Positions 23,932-34,517 of a DNA stretch of 64,000 nucleotides are shown in pieces. Under the pieces are notes generated by a model. It was not told where the DNA came from, did not search any database, and saw nothing but the letters and a program-made list of their open reading frames with translations. Position 1 is the first letter of the stretch, and every line of letters begins with the position of its first letter. The DNA lies in NCBI RefSeq assembly GCF_028640845.1, contig NC_080540.1, positions 262,107,958-262,171,957 on the forward strand, read 5' to 3'. The position numbers and the translations under genes are program-made. Source of the DNA: Ahaetulla prasina. Taxonomy: Eukaryota > Chordata > Lepidosauria > Squamata > Colubridae.

Positions 23932-24784
23932 ATTGGTAATGGTAAGCAGAATTTTTCAATAGGCCCATACTATTTAGCTGTTCTTGACTAGCTCCATCTG
24001 AATTTTTTTTGCTATACGCAAACTAAAAAGACCTGGGAGATTAGCTGTCATCTGGGAATTTACACACATATTTTGATCTGAACAACATACCTTGTGGTTG
24101 GGATTTCAAAAGATCAATACCTCAGTATTAATCAGTATTTGGATCCATTTTGATTGGCCCTTTTCAGGACCTATCTGTTGTGAGTGTTTTAGATTAGAGG
24201 CCTGAAAAGTAGATTGTATCCAGGTTAATGGATTTCCCTGAGTGCTAACTTCAAATAATTTTCTGACGTTCTTGCTGTCTGTGTGATTTATGACTCCTAC
24301 TCAAAATGTATTAGTTTTAAGGGCATAGGTAGCTGTTACATATTGTCCATACTGCATTATTGCAGTTTTGTCCTCTTTAATGTTTGTCTAATGTAGCTAA
24401 TTCTATCTTGGTGACATGGGTGTGCCATGTTTGATTGGCACAAAATTCTTTGTAGTGTTTTTATGGATTTGTGAGCCACTGTAATTGCCAGTCACTGATG
24501 TAGCCTACTAATGTGATCTGATGAATTTATATATACATGGGAGCATTATCTTAGATGTTCTTGAAGTGTCTCCCAGTTTCATTTTTTTAAATAAAATTAG
24601 GGAGGTAGCTATTCATTATTCTGAAAGTAAAGTATTAGTGAGCTACAGCAGCATCTTTCTGCTCTGCTGTTGAGGATTCTCTACACCATGGCAGAGAAAG
24701 CCCATATCCTGGGACCCACCAAGTGTAAGTTCCTAGCAAATGGGACCCAAAGTATGCCCCTCTGCCAGATCTAATGGTATAGGC

Positions 24785-25149
24785 CAGGGGTCGGCAATTT
24801 TAAACACTCAAAGAGCCATTTGGACCCATTTCCCACTAAAAAGAAAACATCGGGAGCCACAAAACCCTTCCCATCAGGAGCCACAAAACCCTTCCCATGC
24901 CCGACTATTTCCTGAGCAGCCACAAAACTAAAATATGTGGTTGAATTAAATGTTTTGTTTTCTTCGGAAATGTTTCTTTTCTTCAATTTATCCATGGTTG
25001 GCCTACCGGGAGTCGAAAAGCTCAATAAATCGCGTGTCGGTGGGTGTCACACATTGATGATTGTGACAGCTATTTTGAGCAACAGGAAGCTGCAGCAGAG
25101 GGATGAAACAGCCACATGCGGCTCCAGAGCAGCAGGTTGCTGACCTCTG
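24785..25149. mobile_element. hAT-type MITE (365 bp) with perfect duplication
   Basis: The left end CAGGGGTCGGCAAT and the right end GTTGCTGACCTCTG are inverted repeats. GTATAGGC is duplicated exactly at 24777-24784 and 25150-25157. The interior GAGCCACAAAACCCTTCCCAT is present as a tandem pair. No transposase remains. Confidence 0.92.
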
Positions 25150-25159
25150 GTATAGGCAG

Positions 25160-26590
25160 ATGTAATCAGAGAGAGGCAGTCCCTCAGATAAATAAGGATA
25201 ATTATTTTCCATTTCATTGAGAAATATAGTCAGCCACCAAAAGCAGCTCGTTTGTTGGTTTTAAGCAAGTCTTTGATTCTATTTCCAGAGCAATTCTCTA
25301 GAAGAAATTGAAAGCTTCTATTACTACTACCAGTAGATACTATACTACTCTGGGAAGTGTCATATGCAGACTGTTCAGATTGCTTCAAATGCCCAGAGCA
25401 GTTCAACAGCAAATCATTCTTTCTTCTTCTCTAAAGGTATCCAATAATACCAACTGCCCTCAAGCTTTTTGAAGCCAAGGCTTTATTGCAGCTGTGCTAT
25501 GGCGCCCAATTAAACCCAGGAGTTAATTATCAGTACAGTCAAATTTCATAAGAACACTATTCTAAGCAGCAAAACATGTGCCTAATGTTGCCCTGCAGTC
25601 AGAGGCAGAAGTTATTAAAGTTGACAGAAAGGCATGGTTGTCTGTGTTTAAATACTGATTAAAGATACTCATTTCATAATGTTCATAAATAAATAAATAA
25701 ATTTGCAGTATCTAGGTCTGACACAGCTAATATCAATTGATAAATATGATTCCTCCTGGATACTCTAAATTGAAGGAAAAATGTGTAAAGTGGGTTTTTC
25801 AAAGGAAATTCTCATGCCCTTGGGACAAGATTAAGCAATGGCTGTGCTTATCCAAAGATCCTTGATATAGAATTACAAACAGAATGTAGTAAACTCTCAC
25901 CCAGGGTATAACTGGGTCATAGCAATTTATGCTTCAAAGAAGATGGTACTTAGATCAATTTACAAACACTAAATTTCATCAACATTATTACAATTCAACA
26001 TTATATCATCAGCAGAGCTGGATGCGGAAAGTCTATGCTCTTGTAAAAATGGTAAATATTGAAACCTCAACCCTTATTTGTTGCATTGTAACTTTTATCA
26101 GAACTTACATGAAGAGCTAATAACACTTCTTTTAACTCACTTTCCAGGGCTGAATCAGGAATTTTATTGGCAGGTAAGGATTCCAAGAAAACTTTGTCAT
26201 TCAAAGTTTGTTTCTGCAACTTATATATGCAGCTGCTAGAAAAAATAATGCAAGTGTGATTATTTTTTTTTATCTGTATGCCTTTGATTTTGTATGATAT
26301 GTTTAATAAGTTTTATTTAGTAAATTTTATTTAGTCTGGGACACTGATTAATGTCAATTCTTCAAGGCAGACTAGACTAGAACGTCATGCATGCTAATAC
26401 TACTTGTATTAGAAAATTATAGTAACAGAATCTTTCAAGTCCAACTATCTTTCCTCCTTCCTTCACTTTATCTTGTCTAAGGAGGCAAGCATCCTGTCAG
26501 TGTAGGAAACTTAGTATAAATCCAGATTAGAGGATAAATCTAAAGTTCAGCACAGAACAGAGCAAACCTGTCATAGCCAGCTACAACAAA
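25160..26590. other. Intergenic DNA, nothing recognised
   Basis: No domain-bearing frame or repeat with definable ends was found. Confidence 0.5.
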
Positions 26591-26596
26591 CAAGTG

Positions 26597-27262
26597 CAAG
26601 ATGTTGTTAGTTGCGAAGTTGGGTCCGACCCGTCACAACCTCATGGACAACGTTCCTCCAGGCCTTCCTGTCCTCTACCATCCTCTGGAGTCTTACGCCT
26701 ACTGCTTCAGTGACTCCATCCAGCCACCTCATTCTCTGTCGTCCACTTCTTCTTTTGCCCTCAATCTTTCCCAGCATTAGGCTCTTCTCCAGTGAGTCCT
26801 TCCTTCTCATTAGGTGGCCAAAGTATTTCAGTTTCATCTTCAGGATCTGGTCTTCTAAAGAGCAGTCAGGATTGATCTCCTCTAGGACTGACCGGTTTGA
26901 TCTCCTTGCAGTCCAAGGGACTTGCAGGAGTCTTCTCCAGCACCAGAGTTCAAAGGCCTCAATTCTTTGGCGCTCAGCGTTTCTTATGGTCCAACTTTCA
27001 CAGCCATACATTGCAACTGGGAAAACTATAGCCTGACTATACATACTTTTGTTGGCAGGGTGATGTCTCTGCTTTTTAGTACGCTGTCTAGATTTGCCAT
27101 GGCTTTCCTCCCCAGGAGCAAGTGTCTTTTAATTCTTTGGCTGCAGTCCCCATCTGCGGTGATCTTGGAGCCCAAGAAAATAAAATCTGTTACTACCTCC
27201 ATTTCTTCCCCATCTATTTGCCAGGAATTGAGAGGGCCGGATGCCATGATCTCAGTTTTCTA
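26597..27262 (-). mobile_element. BovB (RTE) LINE 3' fragment
   Basis: The minus strand encodes the C-terminal end of an RTE-type RT polyprotein and the start of the BovB 3' region. The element is 5'-truncated near 27262, inside KTEIMASGP. BovB is a LINE clade known for a patchy distribution between squamates and ruminants that has been explained by horizontal transfer. Confidence 0.9.
26607..27247 (-). pseudogene. BovB polyprotein C-terminus, one frameshift
   Basis: The upstream frame (27247-27026) has TDFIFLGSKITADGDCSQRI and LLLGRKAMANLD. The downstream frame (27044-26607) has MYGCESWTIRNAERQRIEAF, LWCWRRLLQVPW, KLKYFGHLMRRKDSLEK and RMRWLDGVTEA. Both are hallmark stretches of the BovB/RTE C-terminus after the RT core. 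They lie in different frames and meet near 27030-27040, where a one-base indel is likely. No other stop interrupts the roughly 210 residues, so decay is modest. Confidence 0.9.
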
Positions 27263-27524
27263 AGATTTAGAACATAAAGAAGACTGTAACAGAATAAATA
27301 AATAAAATGGCCAGTAACAAAGCTGAAACAAAGATTTCATTTGTAAATGTGACAAACCAGAACTGCCAGTCTTGGAAATTGATGAACATGCTGCTAATAA
27401 GAGAAGGTGAGCGGAAATGTATAAATGAAGCTGGATCAGAACATCCTTCAGATAAGTGGATAAAGATCAGAAAACTCACAGCACAATCTCTCTTAGCATG
27501 GAAGATTATCAAAGCATACATATA

Positions 27525-27555
27525 TGCACACACACGCGTGCACACACACACACAC
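27525..27555. repeat. CA microsatellite
   Basis: CACACACACGCGTGCACACACA-type run, about 30 bases. It ends just before a MITE end. Confidence 0.85.
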
Positions 27556-27563
27556 GTGGGAAG

Positions 27564-27630
27564 CAGTGGTGGGATTCAGCCGGTTCACACCGGTTTGTGT
27601 GCAGTTTGGCGAACTGGCTGAATCACCATG
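27564..27630. mobile_element. Short family A MITE remnant
   Basis: CAGTGGTGGGATTCAGCCGG and GAACTGGCTGAATCACCA form an inverted pair only about 67 bp apart. No flanking duplication is clear. It may be a minimal deletion derivative, or the left end of something longer. Confidence 0.55.
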
Positions 27631-28013
27631 CGACTCACCCCTCCCAGCCATTCCTCGCCTTGCCTGGCCTATCCTGAGGCCATTTTGGCATCTCAGTGTT
27701 CCTCTAACCGTCCCTCCCCTGCCTCGCTCCAAGCAAGCGACATCAGTGCAGGCAAAACCCCCAGGCAGCTCTGACAAAGCACCTGGAGGAGGGGCTGGAG
27801 CTACTAAACAAGCAGCCAAGCTAAGTGCCTGAAGACCCCATCTTTCACCAGGAATTCAGGCGCCTTAGGAGGTGGCAAGCAAGGCCTCAGCTGGGTTCTT
27901 CCTCAGACAATGAGCTTCACAGGGGGCTAATCTAGCGCCCAGAGATGGCTCTGCTTAAGGAGGCTGGAGGCATCATGTGAAGAAAGGCTCAGGCCCGGTC
28001 CCCGTGCAGTGCC

Positions 28014-28290
28014 ATGATCCACAAGCTGCTGCTAGTGCTGCGCAGCTACCCGGGCAGCCTCTTCATGGGCAACAGCTTGCAGGTGGGCAAGATGGTGGGG
28101 CTAAGGGTGGCGCCCCTCCCTCCACAAACCCAAACCAGCACCCTTCCTCCCCCTCCTCTCCCCCCCTGCAGATGTACCCAGAACTTTCACCATTCCTGCA
28201 CCCTCCCTCCTGGCCCGCATCTGTCACCTGGGTATGCTCTATGACTGCCTGCACAAGTTCATCGAGCAATTCACTGAGCATGCCCAGTTG
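28014..28290 (+). pseudogene. TUBGCP4-like N-terminal gene fragment
   Basis: ATG at 28014 opens MIHKLLLVLRSYPGSLFMGN, close to the start of gamma-tubulin complex component 4 as I recall it (MIHELLLALSGYPGSIF). The first block ends with CAG at 28082, followed by GT. A polypyrimidine tract and CTGCAG end at 28171, so an intron-like gap of 89 bp fits. The second block gives SPFLHP and, one frame over, ARICHLG and KFIEQFTEHA, matching FLHPS, RLCRLG and FIEQYTGHV of GCP4. The frame change near 28205 breaks the gene. A retained intron-like gap argues for DNA duplication rather than a retrocopy. No later exons were recognised. GCP4 is a scaffold subunit of the microtubule-nucleating ring. Confidence 0.5.
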
Positions 28291-28799
28291 CTGCCGCCTG
28301 CTGCCGCCTGCTGCCCCACCTTCCCAGCCTGAGTAGTGGACTGTAGCACTGGGTGAGCCCAGAAACACACATAGGGAGAGTGATGAATGACCGATTGAGC
28401 ATGTGGCTGACACTTGGCTTCCAGCACCAGAGAGGGCAGGGCAGGGAAGCGGTCGGGCTGCCGCTGTCTTTCATTGGGGCATGTGGAGCAAGACGGAGCT
28501 CCTCTTGCTGTCTCTTCTCCCCATCTCACTGGGCATGACAGGGCTTCCTGACCCTCACTTAGCCACCGGCCCCCTTTATCAATGCAATCTGGGGGTGGCA
28601 GTTGGGGAGGGGAGGAGGAGGAAGGATATTCCTGATTCCTGGGCTGACTGACTTCTTCCCGGCAGCTCTTGCTCTGGCTTTCAGTGTCAGCCTTCAAAGG
28701 TGAAGTTTTTGTGGGCAGAAGAGTTTGCCCACCCACCAGGAAGGAAGGAAGGAAGTTGATTTTTCTTCAGGTAATAAATACATTTTTCAATCCAAAAGT

Positions 28800-29160
28800 T
28801 GCACCTCATCTTTGAAAGTATGGTGTGTTGATTCAAGAGCTAGGAGTCACATGACAAATGACAAAAAATTCTTTACTCATCTTGACCAGAGTAAAACAGA
28901 AAAAAATCACCACAGCTAATGGACAAAGAATCAGAAGGAATAGAAGATGTTTTCTTTACTGTGCTATTTCTCAGAGTATCACCAGAAAGATAGCTGTGAA
29001 AAACATATTGTATGTCCCTGCTCTTGAAACTAAATATTTTATCAGTGAAGAAGCTCACAAAACAAGGCAATGTAGTGACCTTTAAAGCGGACAGTTGCAT
29101 CATCACAAAAGGGGATATTTTACTTGCAAAGGCTAAAATTACAGATTAACTGTATCAGCT
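28800..29160 (+). pseudogene. Decayed Ty1/copia polyprotein fragment
   Basis: The + frames contain VWCVDSRARSHMTNDKKFF, then ITTANGQRI and LYCAISQSITRKI, then VKNILYVPALETK. These are the protease and pre-integrase parts of a copia-type polyprotein. The catalytic D-S/T-G of the protease reads D-S-R, so glycine is lost. At least two frameshifts (near 28905 and 29035) break the rest. A following frame gives SVKKLTKQGNVVTF. No LTR of this element was identified; the LTR at 29183 has its own target duplication and is separate. Confidence 0.75.
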
Positions 29161-29182
29161 GACCTGCAATCAGGTTGTTAAT

Positions 29183-29708
29183 TGTCATGCCCCCATCAGA
29201 GCCTGAATCTGCAGAAGACGATGAGCTGGAATTGGAACAGAGGGAGATCAAGGGGGCGGCTTTGTTGGCTTGGGAGGAAAATAGGGAAGAGTAGGCCCAG
29301 TCAGGCCAAGGCCTTTCAGGATTGGGATGGCTTATAGCAGAGAGGAAGGGCGGCAGGATGATGAAGAGAGGCTAAGCAGTGAACATGAAAGTCAGAGCTC
29401 AGGCGATGAGCAAGGACCACCCCCTTCTGATCCTCGAGCATGGAGAGTGGAGAGAAGGCGAGAACAGCGCAGACTGACCTGACTACTCAGAAGGAGAGCG
29501 CCCCACTCCTCTTCATAAGGCACACCTGGGGACTGAGATTTAAGGAGATGCTATGGGGAAGGGCATTTGTTGGGAACAAACACTTTCTGGAGTGTTGAGT
29601 GCTGATGTTTGAGCTTTCCTGGATTCCTTGCACTCTTTCTGGATTTCTTGCTTTGCAGCTGCGGTGCTCACAGCATGGGGCTGGACTAGTGGCAGGGGTG
29701 CTGGAGAG

Positions 29709-29750
<42 letters not shown>

Positions 29751-29873
29751 CTGTGTGTTATCACTTTGTTCTTTGACTTGCCAGAAACGTGGGAGTGTTT
29801 GGGGAAATTTGGAGCAATAAAGGGGTGGTTGAACTGCCAGCTACCTGTGTTATCTCTGTGCCGGGTCATCACA
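29183..29873 (+). mobile_element. Solo LTR, 691 bp
   Basis: It begins TGTCATGCCC and ends GGGTCATCACA. TTAAT is duplicated exactly at 29178-29182 and 29874-29878. AATAAA at about 29815 is a plausible polyadenylation signal, giving a + orientation. A (GT)n array at 29712-29757 lies inside. Its sequence does not clearly match the other solo LTR family in this window. Confidence 0.9.
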
Positions 29874-30359
29874 TTAATACTGCCAAAGAGGAGAAACATT
29901 CAAACTGAATTCACACATGGCACAGACAACTTGGACACAGAAGTCCTGATATAATAAAGAAATTAACTGAGAAAGAGTATCCAAATGGAATAAAAAAAAG
30001 AAACCAGGCTACAAGAGGTTTCAACCAGAAGCAATAAAAGTATCCCAGCCAAACGTCTAATCTACATTGCTCGCAAAGTATTAAAACCCAGAGAAGAGGA
30101 AGGAGAATCCAAGAGACTGCAGCCGCCCCCAGCCTAACCCTGCCCAGCTAGAGCCAGAGCCCCAGAAGCTTCAGTGCTAGTCTATCAGACAGCCAAGGCC
30201 AAAGCCGCATCAGAAATGCCAGCTCAGTGGACAGCCAGGACCGCAAGAAGAGGAAGAAAAAGGACAAGAATTATAAGAAACAGGAAACCAAACTATGATC
30301 AGAAATGGGACTATTATAAGGAATAGTTGTTGAGTGGGGGGCATTGCAGGGGTGAAATC

Positions 30360-30866
30360 CAGTGGTGAAATGTAAAATTTGTTACTACCGGTTCTGTGGG
30401 TGTGGCTTGGTGGGTGGGGGTAATGTGACTGGGTGGGCATGGCCACTTTTTTTTTTTTCACTTTTAAAAGCATTTTTTCTACAACCTCTTCAGCCGAAGA
30501 GGTTGTAGAAAAAATGCTTTTAATAGGTTCTGGCGATCTGGCAACTTAGCTGGGATCACCAGAACCTTTTAAAAGCATTTTTTCTACAATTTCTTCCGCT
30601 GAAGAGGTTGTAGAAAAAATGTTTTTAAAAGGCTCTAATGATCCAGCTGAGCTGCACGATCATCAGAGGCTTTTTTTTTTACTTTTAAAAGCATTTTTTT
30701 TTTGCCAAAGAAAAAATACTTTTAAAATAAAAAAAATCCTCTAATGATCACACAGCTCAGCTGGGCATGGGGGGGCAGGGAATTTCACTACTGGTTCACC
30801 AAACCACCCGCCGCCATTGCTACCGGATCAAGCGATCCGGTCCTAACCAGGAGCATTTCACCCCTG
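30360..30866. mobile_element. Inner family A MITE with strong hairpins
   Basis: It begins CAGTGGTGAAATG and ends GCATTTCACCCCTG. The flanks GTGAAATC (30352-30359) and ATGAAATC (30867-30874) agree at 7 of 8 bases. The interior is built from inverted copies of an AAAAGCATTTTTTCTACAA motif. No coding capacity is present. Confidence 0.85.
30464..30523. repeat. Perfect 28-bp inverted repeat, 4-base loop
   Basis: Arms 30464-30491 and 30496-30523 are exact reverse complements around AGCC. A related, imperfect hairpin follows at 30565-30632. Either could extrude as a cruciform or fold as a hairpin RNA. Confidence 0.95.
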
Positions 30867-31241
30867 ATGAAATCCACTTACCTTCGCTACCGGTTCGCAA
30901 ATGGGAGCGTGTGTACACCTCTGCACATGCACAGGACATTCTGTTCATGCGCAGAGCATCAAAAATGGGATGTGGTGACATCCAGGCGGGTGAGCGGAGC
31001 CTCCCACCGCCGTCACTACTGGTTCTCCTGAGCCGGATAAAACTGGCTGCATTTCACTACTGGGGTATTGGAATACATGTTACAAACTACGGAATTATTC
31101 AGACAGTAGATGACAGTGTTTAGTTGCATCTATAGTTATAATCTATGGTTCCTTTGTGTTCTGAGGAGTTTTCTGTGACTGTTGAAACCATTAAGCAGCA
31201 AGGCCCATGGTGACTGTACACTGTACTTTTTATTTGATCTG

Positions 31242-31768
31242 TGTCGTGTCCCCCTCCCCCTCCGACGACCGGGTCTAGGAAGTCCGTATCAAGCGTTGGC
31301 CACGAAGCTCTGCAGCTTTGCCAAATTCCTTTCAGATTTCTCAGGGCAGGCAGGAATCCAAGTTGTGACTTCAGCAAACTAAATGAGATTTTGCTTGACT
31401 CAAGCTGGTCCTTTATATAGGCTGCGGGGTGTGGCTCCATGACTCAGCACTTATCCAGGCCTGCCCTCCCTTCCTTCTGCTGACGTCGGCTTTCCCATCT
31501 CCGGAAGCGGGGATCCTCCCACTGTGGATTCTCTTCCTCTGGATCTGCTGCCGGTAATTCCAGCACGTGGCTGGTTCCTTGCTCACACGCTGTAGGAGTG
31601 AGGTTTGTTTGTTCATTCCTGACATTCTGTCCGGGCATGGGGCCGGGGCTGGGGGCTGGAGGCATGCCAGGCCGTTCCTCTTCATTATCAGACTCTGAAT
31701 CTGATAGCAGGCCCGGGAGGAGACAGGAGGGGCCCGGCTGAGGAGAGGAGGGAGGACGAGGCACAACA
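31242..31768 (-). mobile_element. Solo LTR, second copy of the 5841-6375 family
   Basis: It begins TGTCGTGTCC and ends GGCACAACA, and ATCTG is duplicated exactly at 31237-31241 and 31769-31773. It shares AGGAAGTCCGTATCA, GGGTGTGGCTCCATGACTCA and the TATA-containing TCCTTTATATAGGC with 5841-6375. An acidic, proline-rich open frame runs through it, but nothing supports translation. Confidence 0.92.
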
Positions 31769-32099
31769 ATCTGTATGGCTATGTAACTATCCTCTGCTAC
31801 CATTTCTATAGAATAAAACAGAATTTCTAAGAGTCAGAGATGCTTTCTCAGGTTCTAGTCTCAGGTTTCTTTTATTTGACTGTTGTCTTGATAGTGATTT
31901 TTCTTTTGGGGTCATTTTTTCCAACCATCTGTAATAAAGAATTTCAACATTAAAATTTTCCAAAACTATTTTTGGAAAGGGAGAAATAGACTAAAATATT
32001 TCAGCCCTGTCCCCAGAGATGCCATCATCACTGGGATCACTGGAAGACAACAGATAAACTTTAAAAAAAACAAAACGTATATAATCCTTAGGCCAGAAA

Positions 32100-32345
32100 G
32101 TTGCCACCGTGGCACAGTGGTTAGAGTGCAGTACTGCAGGCTACTTCTGCTGACTGTTGGCTGCCTGAAAATTGGCAGTTCAAATCTCACCAGGCTCAAA
32201 GTTGACGCAGCCTTCCATCCTTCCAAGGTGGGTAAAATGAAGGTCCAAAATTGTTGGAGGCAATAGGCTGACTCTGTAAACCACTAGAGAGGGCACTATA
32301 AAAGCACTATAAAGCGGTATATAAGTTTAAGTGCTATTTCCCATA
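32100..32345 (+). repeat. tRNA-derived SINE
   Basis: It starts GCCACCGTGGCACAGTGGTT with an A-box-like tRNA head and a TTCAAATCTCA B-box-like stretch. It continues through CCTTCCATCCTTCCAAGG and ends GCGGTATATAAGTTTAAGTG. It is the same family as 10869-11102 and 44975-45250. Confidence 0.8.
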
Positions 32346-32658
32346 GACAAGAACTTCATGCTTTGGTTTTCTTTGGAATCCAGTTTTTGATTTCTAATAA
32401 TGAACAAGCTTGGTCTAAACAGAAATTATATGCATTGCTTGTCTCTTTTTATGTAATGTTTGAACCTCTATTTTCTAAACTAAAATATTTTTGTTATTAT
32501 TATTGTAAATGCCAAGTGTTTTGTTCAATCTTAATATTTATTGGATAGTTCTTAAAAGATGTAATTTTGATGGAACCAACTTGTGTATTAATTAGAGTTT
32601 ACGCATTTATTGTTTGCTTGTATTTGGATGGGCTTATTGTTTGCTCCTATAGCTTTTT

Positions 32659-34502
32659 TTTTTTTTTTTTTTTTTTGTTCAAAAAGTTTTTATTGGTCAA
32701 AAAAGGTTTATACAAATACATATCAGGTATGGTAAATTTTCATTTTTCTTATGCAAGATAAGAATTTTGCTCAATTTTTAACACATACAACAGCCATATG
32801 GCAAGCAGGTGACACGAAGTAGCTAAGTTTACAAATCTTACATACGCAATAAAGAAGGGTCAAGAATAAACAGAATATCCTACAAAAGAGAACAAGGAAA
32901 ACCAACACAATACCAAATATCTTTATCACTTCCTAGTTTTAGATCTCAGAACTCTGGGTTCAGCCTGACCCAACTCCAGGGCCGCAACAGCGGCAGCCGC
33001 CTCCGCCCCATGGTCTATAACCTCCCCTTCTTCAATTCCTGGGTCATCTAATTCCAGGAGGGCTTTGTGTTCCTCCACGTAGGCCGTAGCCTCCGCAATT
33101 GTACTAATTTTTTTCGTAATGCCCTCCCGGAAAATCATCAATCCCTCTGGCATCAGCCATCTGAAGCCTACTCCCTTCTGGTACAATTTGCTTGACAAAA
33201 AGTAATATTTCTTTCTCATTTCACGTACCTGTCTGGGAATCTGCCTCAGAATGGCTATCTCCTGCCCCTATAAGTCAGTGCCCCACTCCTATGTTTTCTA
33301 AGAATTTCATCTCGCCTCTCTTCTCACAAATTTGACATGAACCTCTCTGGGAACTGCATGCGTGCATATTGTGAATTAACTCTATAAACTCGATCCACAT
33401 CCCAATTCATGAAGTCAACACCTCTCCCAAGAAATTCTCCCAACAATTTAGTCACAACATCTCTCAAATCTTCTTGGTCCACTTCTTCCAAATTTTGAAA
33501 CCTAAGGAAATAGGACATTTTATCCATCTGTAGCCCAAGCACAGCATTGCCTGTCGCCTCCTCTCTTTTCTGCACTGCCCGCATCTCACCCTCCAGACCT
33601 TCCACTTTCTGCTTGTTTTCTGCTGAGACTTGTTGAGTATCCTTTAAATCCTTTTGAATAGTCACAATTTCTGCTCTTATTTCCATTTGGCCTCTTTGCA
33701 AGTCATCCAGTTTCTTGTCCATATTGGATAACTTTTCAAGAATTCTCTCCATCTCTCCAGCAGTTGGTGTCTGACCTTTGCCATTTAAAAGAAAAAATTT
33801 CAAAATCCTCAGGCAAGCACAGTATCCTTGTAATTTCCTCCGGATCCACCAGGGGCACTCACAGGAGCAACGAGTCCAGAGTACAGTTAGTCAACCAGGA
33901 AGTCAAGGGAAGTGATGTCATCAAGATTCTCATAGTGAAGGGGGAAGCTGGCCGCCACCACTGACCCCCAGAGGGAGGGGGGGCCTCAAAGCCTCCCTCC
34001 TAAATTTCTCCATCACCTTTTCTCTCCAGAGCTCCACAAAACCGGTAATCTTCTTATTTTAAGTTCTCCTCTCCAGAATGACTCATGCTCCTTCCAGCCG
34101 CAGGGGAGAAAAACCCCCCCGCACTCCGGAGCACTCCACTCGCGTTTACCGATATCCCCTTCCCTTCTCCATTCCTCAATTCTTCTCCGTTCCCTGTTCA
34201 CCACCAGGCTGCTGCAGTTATAAATCCAAAGCCCCGGTGTCACCGGGCACAGCGGCCCAGGCGACGACCAAAGTAATGGCCGTGGCCTGTGGCCTCCAAA
34301 CCCCGCCGAGCCTAGGACGCGCCAGCATCGGTCCCCCCAGTCCTGTATGTCGGCTGGGAGACCCCTGGCGAGCCGTCCGTGCGGCAGGTGTCCTTTTCGG
34401 AACACCTGGCCCCTGGGGGCCTCGGCGGCGGCCAGATTCGGTCACTGGGGGCAGGAGAAGCCTCCAGACGACCGTTGCCCCTGGACACCGGAAGTCGTCT
34501 CC
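32659..34502 (-). mobile_element. ORF1-only 'half L1' element
   Basis: Read on the minus strand it has a GC-rich 5' region (34502 to about 33830), an L1-type ORF1, a short 3' UTR with AATAAAAACTTTTTGAAC and an A-tail. No ORF2 is present. GCTCCTATAGCTTTT flanks both ends (32643-32657 and 34503-34517), so this is one complete insertion, not two fragments. Structures like this are known in mammals as HAL1, a half-L1 that depends on L1 machinery. Confidence 0.85.
32926..33803 (-). pseudogene. L1 ORF1 protein gene, frameshifted
   Basis: The first frame (33803-33324) opens MKFFLLNGKGQTPTAGEMER and has a heptad-like coiled coil (LEKLSNMDKKLDDLQRGQME), then an RRM-like start (YFLRFQNLEEVDQEDLRDVV). 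The second frame (33219-32926) gives MRKKYYFLSSKLYQKGVGFR, part of the C-terminal domain, and ends RVLRSKTRK. Between them the sequence continues in other frames (ILRQIPRQVREM is readable), so at least two indels lie at 33230-33350. ORF1 proteins form trimers and bind element RNA. The upstream frame may begin earlier than the ATG used here. Confidence 0.85.
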
Positions 34503-34517
34503 GCTCCTATAGCTTTT

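Larger units (their letters stand above)
30347..31062. mobile_element. Family A MITE holding a second family A MITE
   Basis: The outer element opens CAGGGGTGAAATC, is interrupted, and resumes TGAAATCCACTTACCTTCGC at 30868, ending GCATTTCACTACTG. The flanks GGGCATTG (30339-30346) and GGGTATTG (31063-31070) agree at 7 of 8 bases. The inner copy is at 30360-30866. Confidence 0.85.

Noticed and set aside
28239..28736. 165-codon minus-strand frame overlapping the TUBGCP4-like segment
   Set aside because: It is antisense to the better supported + strand similarity and looks like a GC-driven open frame.
29540..29954. Cys-Val and Thr-His repeat frames
   Set aside because: They are translations of a GT/CA microsatellite inside a solo LTR.
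31413..31803. Acidic, proline-rich 119-codon frame resembling a regulatory protein
   Set aside because: It starts and ends at or outside the boundaries of a solo LTR and shifts register between the two LTR copies.
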